Source: a virus. From it: 54,271 nucleotides of DNA. Position 1 is the stretch's first letter; each line of letters begins with the position of its first letter. The notes below the pieces were generated by a model. That model saw only the letters and a list, made by a program, of their open reading frames with translations. It searched no databases and was not told the DNA's origin. The stretch lies in IMG/VR virus record IMGVR_UViG_3300021197_001370, positions 1 to 54,271 of that record. One strand, 5' to 3'. The position numbers and the translations under genes were made by a program. This document shows, one piece after another, positions 1 to 9,840 of the stretch.

Positions 1-1
1 C

Positions 2-3000
2 GATAATCTTCCTAACTATCAAGACTATATTGAAGAAGTAAAACCATATAGTACTAAAATAAGAGAATATATCAGTTCGTATAATAGAACAGAACCAACA
101 CAAACTAGTGTTACTGATTTTGATTTACCGCCTCGTTACGATGCAGAACGTGGCCAGATTATCAGCGAAACTATCAAGTTCTTCAACAATGGTCTTGTTG
201 GAACAAATGATACCACAACTACATACCCACAAAAACATTGGTTAGACAATGTTGGATTTGAAATAACAGAGTTTGTTGTTTACAATGGCGGCAGTGGATA
301 TACTGACACAGCAAACGTAACAGTTAGCGGAGGTGGCGGCCCAACACTTGAAGGACTTGCTTATATAGGCGGCGGATCAATACAATATATTGAAGTTGAT
401 ACAGTTGGAGCAAAATACTTTACAACTCCAACCGTAACAATAAACGGAAGTTTAACAGAAGACGGGGTTGATGCAGTTGTTTATGCACAGATAGGAAACA
501 GTGTAATCAGATCCACGCATATGTTGATGAAGTTTGATAGAGTTGCTGGTGCATACTATTTTACCACATTAAATGAAACAGAAACATTTGTCGGTAATGG
601 CGGTTTAACTGAGTTTAGTTTAAAATGGCCACTGAGTACAAATAGTGCAGATATATCAATAACTGTAGCAGGGGAGCCACAGCTAATAAGTGATTTTGTA
701 GCATCAAATATTATTGATACAACCAAGACATTTGATAGATATCGTGGTAAAATAACATTTACTACTGCACCTGCAAATAATGCTGCTGTTGTTATAAACT
801 ATAAAAAATCATCCAACCTGTTAACTGCTGAAGATAGAATAAACTTCTTTTACAAGCCTACTACAAACATGCCGGGCAAAGAACTAAGTCAGTTAATGAG
901 TGGTGTTGACTACGGTGGCGTTCAAATGGATAGTATCGGCTTTGGCGAAAATACTGGGTTTGATGCAAACGCTTATGGTATTGATTTTGATACGTTTGAC
1001 ACTAACTATGAAGATGAAATCATTACATTAGATGGCAGTACTCAAATAATATCATTGAGCAGTGTATTGGAATCGGGTGTAACATACAATGTATATCTTA
1101 ATAATGTAAGAATAGACGACCCGTTTTACGATGGAAGTAGTGTAACAGCTAATCCAAATGCAAAAATGGTATCACCGCAAGGCGATAATATTACAAATAC
1201 CATATTCTTGGACAGCGATGTCGTTGAAACCAAAGACGGCGATGTTGTGATCATTAGAAAATCAACAAGCGATGGTAGCTTTACTCCAGAATCAACTGCA
1301 TACGATGTAAGTTTACAAGGTGGAAACTTTGAATACACAACTGCTAAAGGAATCGATTCAGGCGATATTGTAGTTGATGGTGATGGCTTTGTTACCGAAA
1401 CTACCAGTGGTGGTCCAGAAGAGCAAGTACCAGGACAGGTGCTTGATACTGTAGACATACAAGTTTATAATAGAAGTGCAGACGGACAGGGTGTTATTAG
1501 TGTTAGAAACTATATCACAGATGGTACAACTATTGAATGGGAGTTTGACAACTTTCCACAAACAAACACTACATTGGTTGTAAAAGTTGACGGCGACATT
1601 ATTGATAATGACGATTTAAATGTCGACTATGAAAATAAGTTCATAAGTTTAAACGATAGTACAGCATTAGACGAAGGAAAAAATCTTTCAATACTCACAA
1701 TAGGAACCAACGGTGTAGATTTAATCGATAGTGATAATATTGTTTCTACTGGTGATACGTTTATATACAACCTGCCAATCACATGGAAGTCTGGATTGAG
1801 TTCGTTTGTAACAATAAATGGCGTATTACAAAACGATACAACAGATTACGGACTTACAGAATCAAATACTGGTAATGCCCAACTAGAGTTTCCTATCAAA
1901 GTAACTGCTGGAAAAATCATTGGATATACAATATATGACGGCAGCGTAAATCAATACAGTCAAATGGTAATCGACAATACTTTTGTAACCGATGGTACAA
2001 ATAAAGTTCATAGATTTACAAATGATGTTGCACTACCAGTTATTGATAAACCTTTATCGCACAATATTTTAGTAAAACGTGGTGATGGTAGATTCTTAAA
2101 TGCAGGTTATAGAAAAAAATATACAATAGATAGCAACCGTGCTTACGACATTGATAGATGGCAGTTTGAAGATACAACAGCAGTTAGAAACACTGACGTT
2201 GTATTATATATTAATGGTTCTATTGTCAATGTACTTGATTATTATTATGACACTGCAAATGGCAGAGTACAACTTCTCAACAACAATGTAGGATTGATTG
2301 GAGATACTTTAGAAATCTTTATTATCAGAGATGCAGAATATTACTTTTTAAACACAACAGTACAAATACAAAATGGTTCAGAAGTTAATGATCCAGCAGT
2401 TGGACAAGATATAAGTTTTGAATTATCTGATGATAGTACTACAGTTATTGCTTGTGTTGAAAAGTTTAGCAGATCGGGTTCGACGTTAACAATAGAACTT
2501 CAAGGATATATTAGAGAACTATTCCAGCTAAAAAGTATTGATGATACACCAGAGATTGTAGCAAGTTGGGAAAACGATAGCACAAAGGCAATCATTGGTG
2601 ATATTAAACTTATTGAAACTGATGTATTATCACTAACAGAAGCACCTGCTGATTGGGAAACAGTTGATATCTATGTATTCAGTAACCATGATATAAACGG
2701 ATTTGAAAGAAACTCGTACGATATTGTTTGGAATACAAATCAAGCACCAGCAGGAACACAGTTTTATATTGATAAAAACTTACTGAGTAGAGGATTTATC
2801 AAACTTGAAAAACCTGCATTGAGTGCAAACTATGTTTGGGTATTTAAAAACGGAATATTACTTTCTCCACAAAACGATTATTCACTTGATGCAAGCGGAT
2901 CTGGTGTTCAACTTTACAACAAAGTTACATCAAATGACAAAGTTGAAGTATTACAGTTTACAGCATTAACAAGCGATCCTAAGTTTGGGTATCGTATTTT

Positions 3001-3712
3001 TAAAGACATGTTAAACAGGTTCCATTTCAAGCGTTTAAACAAAGATAACGAGTATAAGTTGCAACAACCATTAAACTATTATGATTCGAATATTCAGTTA
3101 GTTGACAGTACAGGAATACAAGAACCAAATAAAGCACTTGGCACTCCGGGAGTTGTTTGGATTGACAAAGAGCGTATTGAATACTTTAGTGTTGACGGAA
3201 ATCTACTTAGACAAATAAGAAGAGGAACGCTAGGAACAGGTATAAAAGAGCAATATCCAGTTGCAACAAAAGTACAAGGACAAGGTATAGAAGAAAATAT
3301 TCCTTATAAAGACGAAACAGCTAAAACTATGTTTATTGGTGATTCTAGTACCAAAGAGTTTATACTTGATTTTATTCCAACTAGTGTAAATGAGATTGAT
3401 GTATTTTTAGCCGGCACTAGGTTGCGCAAAGATAATATTGTAACATTTGACAAAACAGTAGATCAAGATTCGCCTGAAGCAGATGTAACAATAGATCCAG
3501 AGTATACTATTGAAAATATAATAACAGGCGACGGTAGTACAATCACAGTGTTAACACTTGCAGATTATATTGATGCTCCTGCAGATGGAATATTCATTGA
3601 AGTTGTTCGCAGAACAGGAAAAATATGGAACGATACAGGAAAATCCCTAGCAAATAGTACAAATCAAATAGCTAAATTTATAACAGACAAAACAATATCG
3701 CTACCCCGATAA
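2..3712 (+). CDS. Large virion structural protein (5' end outside window)
   Basis: The frame is open from base 2, so the first ATG at 521 is internal and the gene begins before the window; 1236 residues are visible. The protein is built from repeated beta-rich units of about 90-120 residues. They carry patterns such as GDGST or DGST followed by a hydrophobic strand, and V-x-V-N-G-x followed by a D-Y segment. Near residues 90-160 there is a GGSGYT...PTVT segment of the kind seen in cyanophage structural proteins. There is no enzymatic motif or membrane segment. It is probably a baseplate or fibre-associated virion component, judged from repeat architecture and from the fibre genes that follow. 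The stop codon overlaps the late promoter of the next gene. Confidence 0.7.
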   Translation, partial: DNLPNYQDYIEEVKPYSTKIREYISSYNRTEPTQTSVTDFDLPPRYDAERGQIISETIKFFNNGLVGTNDTTTTYPQKHWLDNVGFEITEFVVYNGGSGYTDTANVTVSGGGGPTLEGLAYIGGGSIQYIEVDTVGAKYFTTPTVTINGSLTEDGVDAVVYAQIGNSVIRSTHMLMKFDRVAGAYYFTTLNETETFVGNGGLTEFSLKWPLSTNSADISITVAGEPQLISDFVASNIIDTTKTFDRYRGKITFTTAPANNAAVVINYKKSSNLLTAEDRINFFYKPTTNMPGKELSQLMSGVDYGGVQMDSIGFGENTGFDANAYGIDFDTFDTNYEDEIITLDGSTQIISLSSVLESGVTYNVYLNNVRIDDPFYDGSSVTANPNAKMVSPQGDNITNTIFLDSDVVETKDGDVVIIRKSTSDGSFTPESTAYDVSLQGGNFEYTTAKGIDSGDIVVDGDGFVTETTSGGPEEQVPGQVLDTVDIQVYNRSADGQGVISVRNYITDGTTIEWEFDNFPQTNTTLVVKVDGDIIDNDDLNVDYENKFISLNDSTALDEGKNLSILTIGTNGVDLIDSDNIVSTGDTFIYNLPITWKSGLSSFVTINGVLQNDTTDYGLTESNTGNAQLEFPIKVTAGKIIGYTIYDGSVNQYSQMVIDNTFVTDGTNKVHRFTNDVALPVIDKPLSHNILVKRGDGRFLNAGYRKKYTIDSNRAYDIDRWQFEDTTAVRNTDVVLYINGSIVNVLDYYYDTANGRVQLLNNNVGLIGDTLEIFIIRDAEYYFLNTTVQIQNGSEVNDPAVGQDISFELSDDSTTVIACVEKFSRSGSTLTIELQGYIRELFQLKSIDDTPEIVASWENDSTKAIIGDIKLIETDVLSLTEAPADWETVDIYVFSNHDINGFERNSYDIVWNTNQAPAGTQFYIDKNLLSRGFIKLEKPALSANYVWVFKNGILLSPQNDYSLDASGSGVQLYNKVTSNDKVEVLQFTALTSDPKFGYRIFKDMLNRFHFKRLNKDNEYKLQQPLNYYDSNIQLVDSTGIQEPNKALGTPGVVWIDKERIEYFSVDGNLLRQIRRGTLGTGIKEQYPVATKVQGQGIEENIPYKDETAKTMFIGDSSTKEFILDFIPTSVNEIDVFLAGTRLRKDNIVTFDKTVDQDSPEADVTIDPEYTIENIITGDGSTITVLTLADYIDAPADGIFIEVVRRTGKIWNDTGKSLANSTNQIAKFITDKTISLPR

Positions 3713-3715
3713 ATA
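3707..3715 (+). promoter_or_regulatory. T4-type late promoter core
   Basis: The sequence CGATAAATA overlaps the stop codon of the preceding gene and ends 23 bases before the ATG at 3739. It matches the TATAAATA-like -10 element read by T4-type late sigma factors, and no -35 element is needed. The same core recurs at 8247 and, on the minus strand, at 20164, each time just before a virion-type gene. Confidence 0.65.
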
Positions 3716-3738
3716 CATTATAGGAACGGAATGGAAAC

Positions 3739-4341
3739 ATGATTAACGAACAAAGCGGTGTACACCTCGAAGGACACATAAAAATACACAATCCAGAAAG
3801 TGGGCATGTATTTGTTAACAAGCGCAATGCTATTCATTATGAAAATATGAGTATTAGCCTTGCAGAAAGCCTCGGCAATGCCGGTTCAGGTTATATATAT
3901 CAAATGGCATTTGGCAACGGTGGCACTAGTGTTGACCCAACAGGTATTATTACATACTTAACGCCAAACAGTACTGGTACAAATGCTAGTTTGTACAATC
4001 AAACATATGCAAAAGTGGTAGACGATCGCAGTGTAAACAATGTTGATCCACAACGAAACAAAATAGAAACACGTCACGTTACTGGTACAAACTATACTGA
4101 TATTGTTGTAAGTTGTTTGTTAGACTACGGCGAACCAGAAGGACAGGATGCATTTGATACTGCGGCCAATACAGAACAACAGTTTGTATTTGATGAACTT
4201 GGTTTAGTAGGTTATTCAGCAAGCGGAACAGGAAGACTTCTTACTCACGTGATTTTCCATCCGGTACAAAAATCACTCAACAGATTAATACAGATTGATT
4301 ATACTGTAAGAGTACAAAGTCTTTCAGGAGGTAATACTTAA
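3739..4341 (+). CDS. Small virion structural protein
   Basis: This is a 200-residue protein without recognised catalytic motifs. It is rich in Gly, Ser, Thr and Asn and predicted by eye to be mostly beta strand. The gene lies between two large virion genes and has its own late promoter core at 3707-3715 and a purine-rich GGAA stretch before the ATG. Its last base is shared with the first base of the next gene (TAATG), which suggests translational coupling to the fibre gene. Genes like this occur beside fibre genes in T4-like marine phages. The assignment rests on position and composition, not on a recognised domain. Confidence 0.55.
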   Translation: MINEQSGVHLEGHIKIHNPESGHVFVNKRNAIHYENMSISLAESLGNAGSGYIYQMAFGNGGTSVDPTGIITYLTPNSTGTNASLYNQTYAKVVDDRSVNNVDPQRNKIETRHVTGTNYTDIVVSCLLDYGEPEGQDAFDTAANTEQQFVFDELGLVGYSASGTGRLLTHVIFHPVQKSLNRLIQIDYTVRVQSLSGGNT

Positions 4342-6323
4342 TGGCATACGAAGTTCCATTCACTGACCAATCTAATAAAGGTATTATAACTGTTGAAGAT
4401 AACGCAATCAATACAGAAACTAGTCTAAAACTTCCAGGTAGACTATTATCAGATTATGGTGTTGCTATTAATGAAAACTTTTTAAAGTTATTAGAAAACT
4501 TTGCAAATGCAAATCCACCATTAAATCCAGTTGAAGGACAACTCTGGTATGACACTACAGATAGTATAGATCAGTTAAAAATATACGACGGAACAAACTG
4601 GGTTGCAGCCGGCGGTTTAAAAAAGAATGCCTCAGAACCTGATAGTACAAACAGTGTCAAAGGCGATCTTTGGGTTAATACTAGTACTAGTCAGTTGTAT
4701 TTGTATACAGGCAGCGGGTGGCTGTTAGTAGGTCCTGATTTTAGCAATGGAAACACCACTGGAGCTAAATCAGTTGAGCTAGTAGATACTACAGATACAA
4801 CTAGAACAGTAGTAGTCGTATACATTGAAAATATACCAGTTAGTATTACAAGTAGAGTTGAGTTTTCGCCCAAAACATCATTTGCTGGATTTAATAGTGT
4901 AACACCGATAAAAGTTGGAACAAACTTTAATCAAACATTGTCAGCAGCAAAGTTTAATGGCACTGCAACTAACGCAGAAAACTTACTTATTAGTGGAGCA
5001 ACAATACCAAGTTCAACATTTATGCGCAACAACATTGTTAATCAACTTACAGAAAAACTTCAAATAAAAACCAATCAGGGCTTAGAAGTTGGTGTTTCAA
5101 AAACATTAAGTTTGTTAGTTGAAGGTAATAATAGCATTGTTGAAAACGCTGTTCCAGGTGCTCCGATAGATTTAAGAGTTAACAACAACGGCAACTTTGC
5201 AATACCAATCAGAGTTAAAGGAAACACCAATGTAGGCATCAACAACCTGTCTCCAACAGAAAGTTTAGACGTAGTTGGAAATCAAAAACTTACCGGCAAC
5301 CTATCAGTAACTGGTACTACAGCATTAACAGGAAATACTAGTATAACAGGAAATCTAACTGTAACTGGAAACTTTGATGTTGATGGAAGCCTTACTACTA
5401 CTAGCATATTGCCCGATACTGCAAATGTTTATTCTATAGGCTCATCAGTATTACCTTACGATACATTACATGCTAATCGTATAACAGGTAACTTAACAGG
5501 TAATGTAACAGGTAATGTTAGCGGTACAGCTGGTAGTACAGCAAAACTCAACAGTGTAACTACTTTTTCACTAGCAGGAGATGTTAGTGCAACTAGTTTT
5601 GTATTTGACGGCCAGACAGGCGGCTCTACTAAAACATTTACATCTACTATACAATCAGCTGCTATTTCTAGTAGATCAGCAGCATCGAGCATCAATAGAA
5701 CAACAGATGAAGTATTATTAAATCAAGGCGGAACGTTAGTTAAAGCAACGCCTGCACAGATTATTGGTTCTATCGATACTATGCCAGTTGGCACAGTAAT
5801 CATGTACGGTGGATTGATTGCACCTGATGGATGGTTTATATTAGACGGAACAGAAAAATCATTAACAACATACGGTGCTTTGGCAACAGTATTGGGATAT
5901 CTTTCAGCAGATCCAACAACATGGTATCATGGAACACCAAGTGATCCTAATACATTGTTTAAAATACCAGATATGCGAGGAAGAACTCCTGCAGGATTAG
6001 GACAAGTAGTATCGTCTAATAGAATTACATCGTCAACTGTAGGTGTTATGGGCGGAGTAGCAGGTAGTGAAGAAGTTACAATAGCAGCATCTAACTTACC
6101 CGAACACGAACACGATTTAAAAAGTAGTACTGGGGAGCAGTTCTATGCTACTACAACTGCTACAGCAAGTGCATCGGAAGTTGTACCAGGAGACGGTGAC
6201 ATATCAGGAACTGGAACACGTCTGCGAACATCAGGGGGTGTAGTAGATTTAGCAAACGATGCATTAAATATAACAAATCCGTTCCTTGCACTTAACTTTA
6301 TTATCTATCACGGAGTATCATAA
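4341..6323 (+). CDS. Tail fibre-like protein with tail-collar domain
   Basis: The protein has 660 residues. An N-terminal module (about residues 20-100) contains N-E-N-F-x-K-L-L-E-N-F and then G-Q-L-W-Y-D-T, and is shared with the next two genes. A low-complexity shaft with G-N-L-T-G-N type repeats lies around residues 320-400. Toward the C-terminus is a phage tail-collar domain, beginning with P-V-G-T-V-I-x-Y-G-G and A-P-D-G-W, with K-I-P-D-M-R-G-R about 60 residues later. Collar domains are typical of short and long tail fibre tips in T4-like phages. The protein is therefore likely to be host-recognition or distal fibre material. The gene overlaps its upstream neighbour by one base and abuts the next one. 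Confidence 0.8.
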   Translation: MAYEVPFTDQSNKGIITVEDNAINTETSLKLPGRLLSDYGVAINENFLKLLENFANANPPLNPVEGQLWYDTTDSIDQLKIYDGTNWVAAGGLKKNASEPDSTNSVKGDLWVNTSTSQLYLYTGSGWLLVGPDFSNGNTTGAKSVELVDTTDTTRTVVVVYIENIPVSITSRVEFSPKTSFAGFNSVTPIKVGTNFNQTLSAAKFNGTATNAENLLISGATIPSSTFMRNNIVNQLTEKLQIKTNQGLEVGVSKTLSLLVEGNNSIVENAVPGAPIDLRVNNNGNFAIPIRVKGNTNVGINNLSPTESLDVVGNQKLTGNLSVTGTTALTGNTSITGNLTVTGNFDVDGSLTTTSILPDTANVYSIGSSVLPYDTLHANRITGNLTGNVTGNVSGTAGSTAKLNSVTTFSLAGDVSATSFVFDGQTGGSTKTFTSTIQSAAISSRSAASSINRTTDEVLLNQGGTLVKATPAQIIGSIDTMPVGTVIMYGGLIAPDGWFILDGTEKSLTTYGALATVLGYLSADPTTWYHGTPSDPNTLFKIPDMRGRTPAGLGQVVSSNRITSSTVGVMGGVAGSEEVTIAASNLPEHEHDLKSSTGEQFYATTTATASASEVVPGDGDISGTGTRLRTSGGVVDLANDALNITNPFLALNFIIYHGVS

Positions 6324-8246
6324 ATGGCCTACAAACTAAACAAAACAGACGGATCGTTACTAGTAGAACTAGTTGATGGTAGGTTAGATATATCCAGTGC
6401 AGATATTGCACTAATAGGAAAAAACTATCAAGGATTTGGCGAAAGTATAAATGAAAACTTTATTAAGATGCTGGAAAACTTTAGTAATAGTACAGCACCG
6501 GTAAAACCACTCAAAGGACAACTTTGGTATGATACTGCTACAGGCAGATTAAAAATATATGATGGTACAACATTTAGAAGTACCGATAGCACAATATATG
6601 CCAGTTCTCAGCCATCAGAACTAATACCTGGAGACATATGGATCGATGCATCAAAGGATCAGCTATTATTTTGGAACGGTACTAATACTGTTTTAGTAGG
6701 ACCGGCATATACAAAAAACCAACTTAAATCAGGCGATGAGATTGCAACTATTAGAGATACTACAAGTCAAAATAGAGTGATTATTAAAAAGTATCTAAAT
6801 GGCAGTTTATATGCAATTGTTTCAAAAGAAAATACAACCTTTACACCTTTTCCGGCTATCACAGGATTTACTACTTTAAAACAAGGTGTAAACATAAACT
6901 CAGCGTTTGTTGATTTTGAATTCCTTGGAAAAGCCTCTAGTGCTGGTCAAATTGTAGACGAGCTTGGAAATGTATTTGATCAAAACAGTTTTATAAGTGC
7001 TGTTGTTGACGATGTTACAACAGGTAGATTGGCAATAGCCAACGATAACGGATTAAGTATTGGACTTGATACAGATCTTACAATAAAAGTAAGTGGACAA
7101 ACTACTGTCTGGCAGAATAATATTCAAGATGCTGACATGCGAGTAGATCTTAAAGATGTTTCGGGCACATACACTGCTATGTATTTTGACGCTGATACTA
7201 AAAAGATTGGTGTATTTAAAACAAATCCTGCATATACGTTAGATGTTACAGGAGATCTGCGTGTTACTGGAGATTTGTTAATTGAAGGAAACTCGGTAAG
7301 TTTAGATATTGCTACTCTTAGAGTTGAAGACCATCAAATTGAACTTGCAATAAAAGACGATAGTACATTAGCAACTGACAGCGAAGCAGATGACGGCGGC
7401 ATTGTTATAAGAGTCCAAGGCGACGACAAACGCTGGACTTGGTTAAATGCAACTAACAGTTGGACAAGTAGTCATAGTATTAATATTGACAACGAGTTAA
7501 ACAACTATGCTATTGATAATACAAATGTATTGTCTTTAGATACGTTAGGATCAACGGTTGTGAACAGTAGTCTAACAGGAATAGGTCAGCTTAATACATT
7601 AGTAGTAGGAAACAACCTACAAAGTGATACAATGACCTTCACTGAAGATCGCATTACAACAACTAGTAACTTAGAGTTTGCATCAACTGGTAGTATAAAC
7701 TTAATAAACAAAGTAAAAATAACAAATGTAGAAACTCCGGTAAGTCCACGCCGTAAAGCCGACAATGCATTATTAACAGAAGGTGCTGATCAAGATGTAG
7801 TAGTTAAAAGATATGTTGATGACGAACTAGCATCATCAACAATAGTTATGGGAGTAGATGTTACTGGATTAGGTAGTACCTATGCAACAGGAACATATGG
7901 TGACACTTTTGCAGATGACGGATTGCTTACTAATATTGCTGTACTATTAACAGAAATATCTCCAATACCCGCAGCACCGTTTGACACTCAAGGAAAAACT
8001 GCAAAAATACATGCATACTATTATACAGCTTCATCAGATCCTATTGATGTTAATAGTGGTGTTGTAAAATCTTTAACAGCAGTTGATAGTGCTGGTACAC
8101 AAAACGTTAATGTTATAGGTGACTTTACAATCAATGCTCCTACAGCAACAGTTAATCTAACAGCAAATAGATTGATAATAACTATGCAAGTAAACGGCGG
8201 CATATGGGACGTTAATGGAAGTACAATAGCAGCATCGGCACTTTAA
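6324..8246 (+). CDS. Tail fibre-like protein, paralogue of the upstream fibre
   Basis: The protein has 640 residues. Its N-terminal module repeats that of the preceding gene: G-F-G-E-S-I-N-E-N-F near residue 40 and G-Q-L-W-Y-D-T near residue 67. The middle holds T-G-D-L-R-V-T-G-D-L type shaft repeats around residue 310. The collar domain of the neighbour is absent, and the C-terminal part is unrelated and unrecognised. The start codon directly follows the previous stop, so the two are probably translated together. A shared attachment module with different distal ends suggests paralogous fibres that dock on the same virion partner. Confidence 0.75.
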   Translation: MAYKLNKTDGSLLVELVDGRLDISSADIALIGKNYQGFGESINENFIKMLENFSNSTAPVKPLKGQLWYDTATGRLKIYDGTTFRSTDSTIYASSQPSELIPGDIWIDASKDQLLFWNGTNTVLVGPAYTKNQLKSGDEIATIRDTTSQNRVIIKKYLNGSLYAIVSKENTTFTPFPAITGFTTLKQGVNINSAFVDFEFLGKASSAGQIVDELGNVFDQNSFISAVVDDVTTGRLAIANDNGLSIGLDTDLTIKVSGQTTVWQNNIQDADMRVDLKDVSGTYTAMYFDADTKKIGVFKTNPAYTLDVTGDLRVTGDLLIEGNSVSLDIATLRVEDHQIELAIKDDSTLATDSEADDGGIVIRVQGDDKRWTWLNATNSWTSSHSINIDNELNNYAIDNTNVLSLDTLGSTVVNSSLTGIGQLNTLVVGNNLQSDTMTFTEDRITTTSNLEFASTGSINLINKVKITNVETPVSPRRKADNALLTEGADQDVVVKRYVDDELASSTIVMGVDVTGLGSTYATGTYGDTFADDGLLTNIAVLLTEISPIPAAPFDTQGKTAKIHAYYYTASSDPIDVNSGVVKSLTAVDSAGTQNVNVIGDFTINAPTATVNLTANRLIITMQVNGGIWDVNGSTIAASAL

Positions 8247-8255
8247 CGATAAATA
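8247..8255 (+). promoter_or_regulatory. T4-type late promoter core
   Basis: CGATAAATA lies immediately after the TAA stop at 8246, in a 39-base gap before the ATG at 8286. The gap also holds a strong Shine-Dalgarno sequence, GAGGAG, at 8275-8280. The core is identical to that at 3707-3715. Confidence 0.7.
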
Positions 8256-8285
8256 ACATAAGAGCACTAAGCACGAGGAGCAACA

Positions 8286-9821
8286 ATGGCCTATATTGTA
8301 AATAGATATAACGGTACACAAATAACAGTCGTTGAAGACGGCACAATAGATCAAACAACTGATCTAAAACTTATTGGTAAAAACTATAGTGGTTTTGGCG
8401 AAGCACAAAACGAAAACATAGTTCATTTATTAGAAAACTTTAGAGGAACTACTGCACCTGCTAAAGCTATTGATGGACAAGTATGGTATGATGCAGGAAC
8501 TACTAAACTAAAGTTTTATACCGGTAGTGCATGGAAAACAGCAGGCGGCACCGAAGTATCAAGTTCTGAACCAGCAGGACTAGACGAAGGCGATTTATGG
8601 TGGAGTAGTACAAGTAATCAGTTGTATGGTAAAACAGCAGCCGGAGAGTTCATTTTAGTAGGACCTCAGAGTGCAGGCAGTGGAACAACACAAATGCTTA
8701 GTGTTAGTGTTAATGATAACTCAGTTCCAGCGGTTGAAAAAACTATTATTGTTGCTCTAATAAATGATGTTAGTTTATATGTAATCTCTGGAGAAGAGTT
8801 TACATTAAACGGTGTGCAAGCCGCCGGTGTTCCATCGTTAACAGGATTTAGTTTAATCAAAAAAGGTATTACATTAGTTAATAGTGCCACAGGTATTACA
8901 AAAAATAGTTTGGATCAACCTGTAACAGGTGCTAATAACGAACCAATTATTTGGGGATCGGCAAATGATGCATTGCGGTTAGGTGGATTCTTAGCTAGTG
9001 ATTATTTAAAAACAACAGATGCATTAGCATTAGGTGATGCTGGATTTACAGTTGGCGCCAGTAATGATCTAAAAATAGATGTAAGCGATGGTACAGTTCC
9101 AAGATTTGTAAATCAAAATAATGCAAGTAATAAAATGTTGTTTGCACTAACTGCACCAGCTGCCGGATCTGCTACAGGGATTGTTTCAATAAGAAACGCA
9201 GCAGTTGATAAAGGAATTTTTCCTGAAACAACAAACATATATAATATCGGTAGTGCAACTGAAAAGTTTAATACAGTGTATGCTACTACATTTAATGGTA
9301 CTGCAACAGTTTCGAATGCAGTTGATGTAGGAGGCACGGCACGTAGTGCATCAACCACTGCTGGCGCAAATACTATTGCTGCAAGAGATAGCAGTGGAAA
9401 TCTAACTGCAACAGTATTTAATGGCACCGCAACTAAAGCTCGTTATGCCGATCTTGCAGAAAAATATACCACAGAAGAAACATATCCAGTTGGAACAGTA
9501 ATGGCAGTATCTAGTGCTAAGTTTGTAGAAGCACGTGATATTAGTGCAGAAACTAGACCTGCAAAGTCTAGTGATTTTGCAATTGGTGTCATTAGTGAAA
9601 ATCCAGCTTATTTAATGAACTCAGAAATTAACGGACAAGCTATTGCATTAAAAGGTCGTGTACCAGTAAGATGCACAGGTGTAGTTCAAAAAGGAATGGC
9701 ATTGTATGCATGGGAAGACGGAGTTGCTTCTCAAACTGCTACCAAAGCATTAGTTGGTATTGCATTAGAATCAAGCGACGATCCTTCAGAAAAGTTGGTT
9801 GAGTGCGTTTTAAAAGTGTAA
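8286..9821 (+). CDS. Tail fibre-like protein, third paralogue
   Basis: The protein has 511 residues. It starts with the same attachment module as the two upstream fibres (N-E-N-I-V-H-L-L-E-N-F, then G-Q-V-W-Y-D). After a shaft with F-N-G-T-A-T repeats near residues 335-380, the C-terminal 130 residues begin A-D-L-A-E-K-Y and contain Y-P-V-G-T-V-M. This is the pattern of a conserved C-terminal trimerisation or capping domain at the end of many phage fibres. The start is fixed by GAGGAG five bases before the ATG. The assignment as a fibre is firm; the function of the C-terminal domain is inferred. Confidence 0.75.
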   Translation: MAYIVNRYNGTQITVVEDGTIDQTTDLKLIGKNYSGFGEAQNENIVHLLENFRGTTAPAKAIDGQVWYDAGTTKLKFYTGSAWKTAGGTEVSSSEPAGLDEGDLWWSSTSNQLYGKTAAGEFILVGPQSAGSGTTQMLSVSVNDNSVPAVEKTIIVALINDVSLYVISGEEFTLNGVQAAGVPSLTGFSLIKKGITLVNSATGITKNSLDQPVTGANNEPIIWGSANDALRLGGFLASDYLKTTDALALGDAGFTVGASNDLKIDVSDGTVPRFVNQNNASNKMLFALTAPAAGSATGIVSIRNAAVDKGIFPETTNIYNIGSATEKFNTVYATTFNGTATVSNAVDVGGTARSASTTAGANTIAARDSSGNLTATVFNGTATKARYADLAEKYTTEETYPVGTVMAVSSAKFVEARDISAETRPAKSSDFAIGVISENPAYLMNSEINGQAIALKGRVPVRCTGVVQKGMALYAWEDGVASQTATKALVGIALESSDDPSEKLVECVLKV

Positions 9822-9826
9822 ATACT
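9817..9826 (+). promoter_or_regulatory. Possible degenerate late promoter
   Basis: TGTAAATACT overlaps the stop codon of the third fibre gene and lies 14 bases before the ATG at 9841. It resembles the GATAAATACT cores seen elsewhere in the window but differs at the first positions, and the spacing to the gene is short. Confidence 0.3.
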
Positions 9827-9840
9827 AAAAAGGAAAAGTT

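Noticed and set aside
1126-1561. Reverse-strand open frames inside the large virion gene and many others opposite real genes
   Set aside because: They lie wholly inside well-supported genes, lack ribosome binding sites and have low-complexity products typical of antisense frames.
5460-5540. Short tandem DNA repeats around caggtaa units, possibly a CRISPR-like or regulatory array
   Set aside because: The repeat is in frame and encodes the G-N-L-T-G-N shaft of a fibre; there are no unique spacers.
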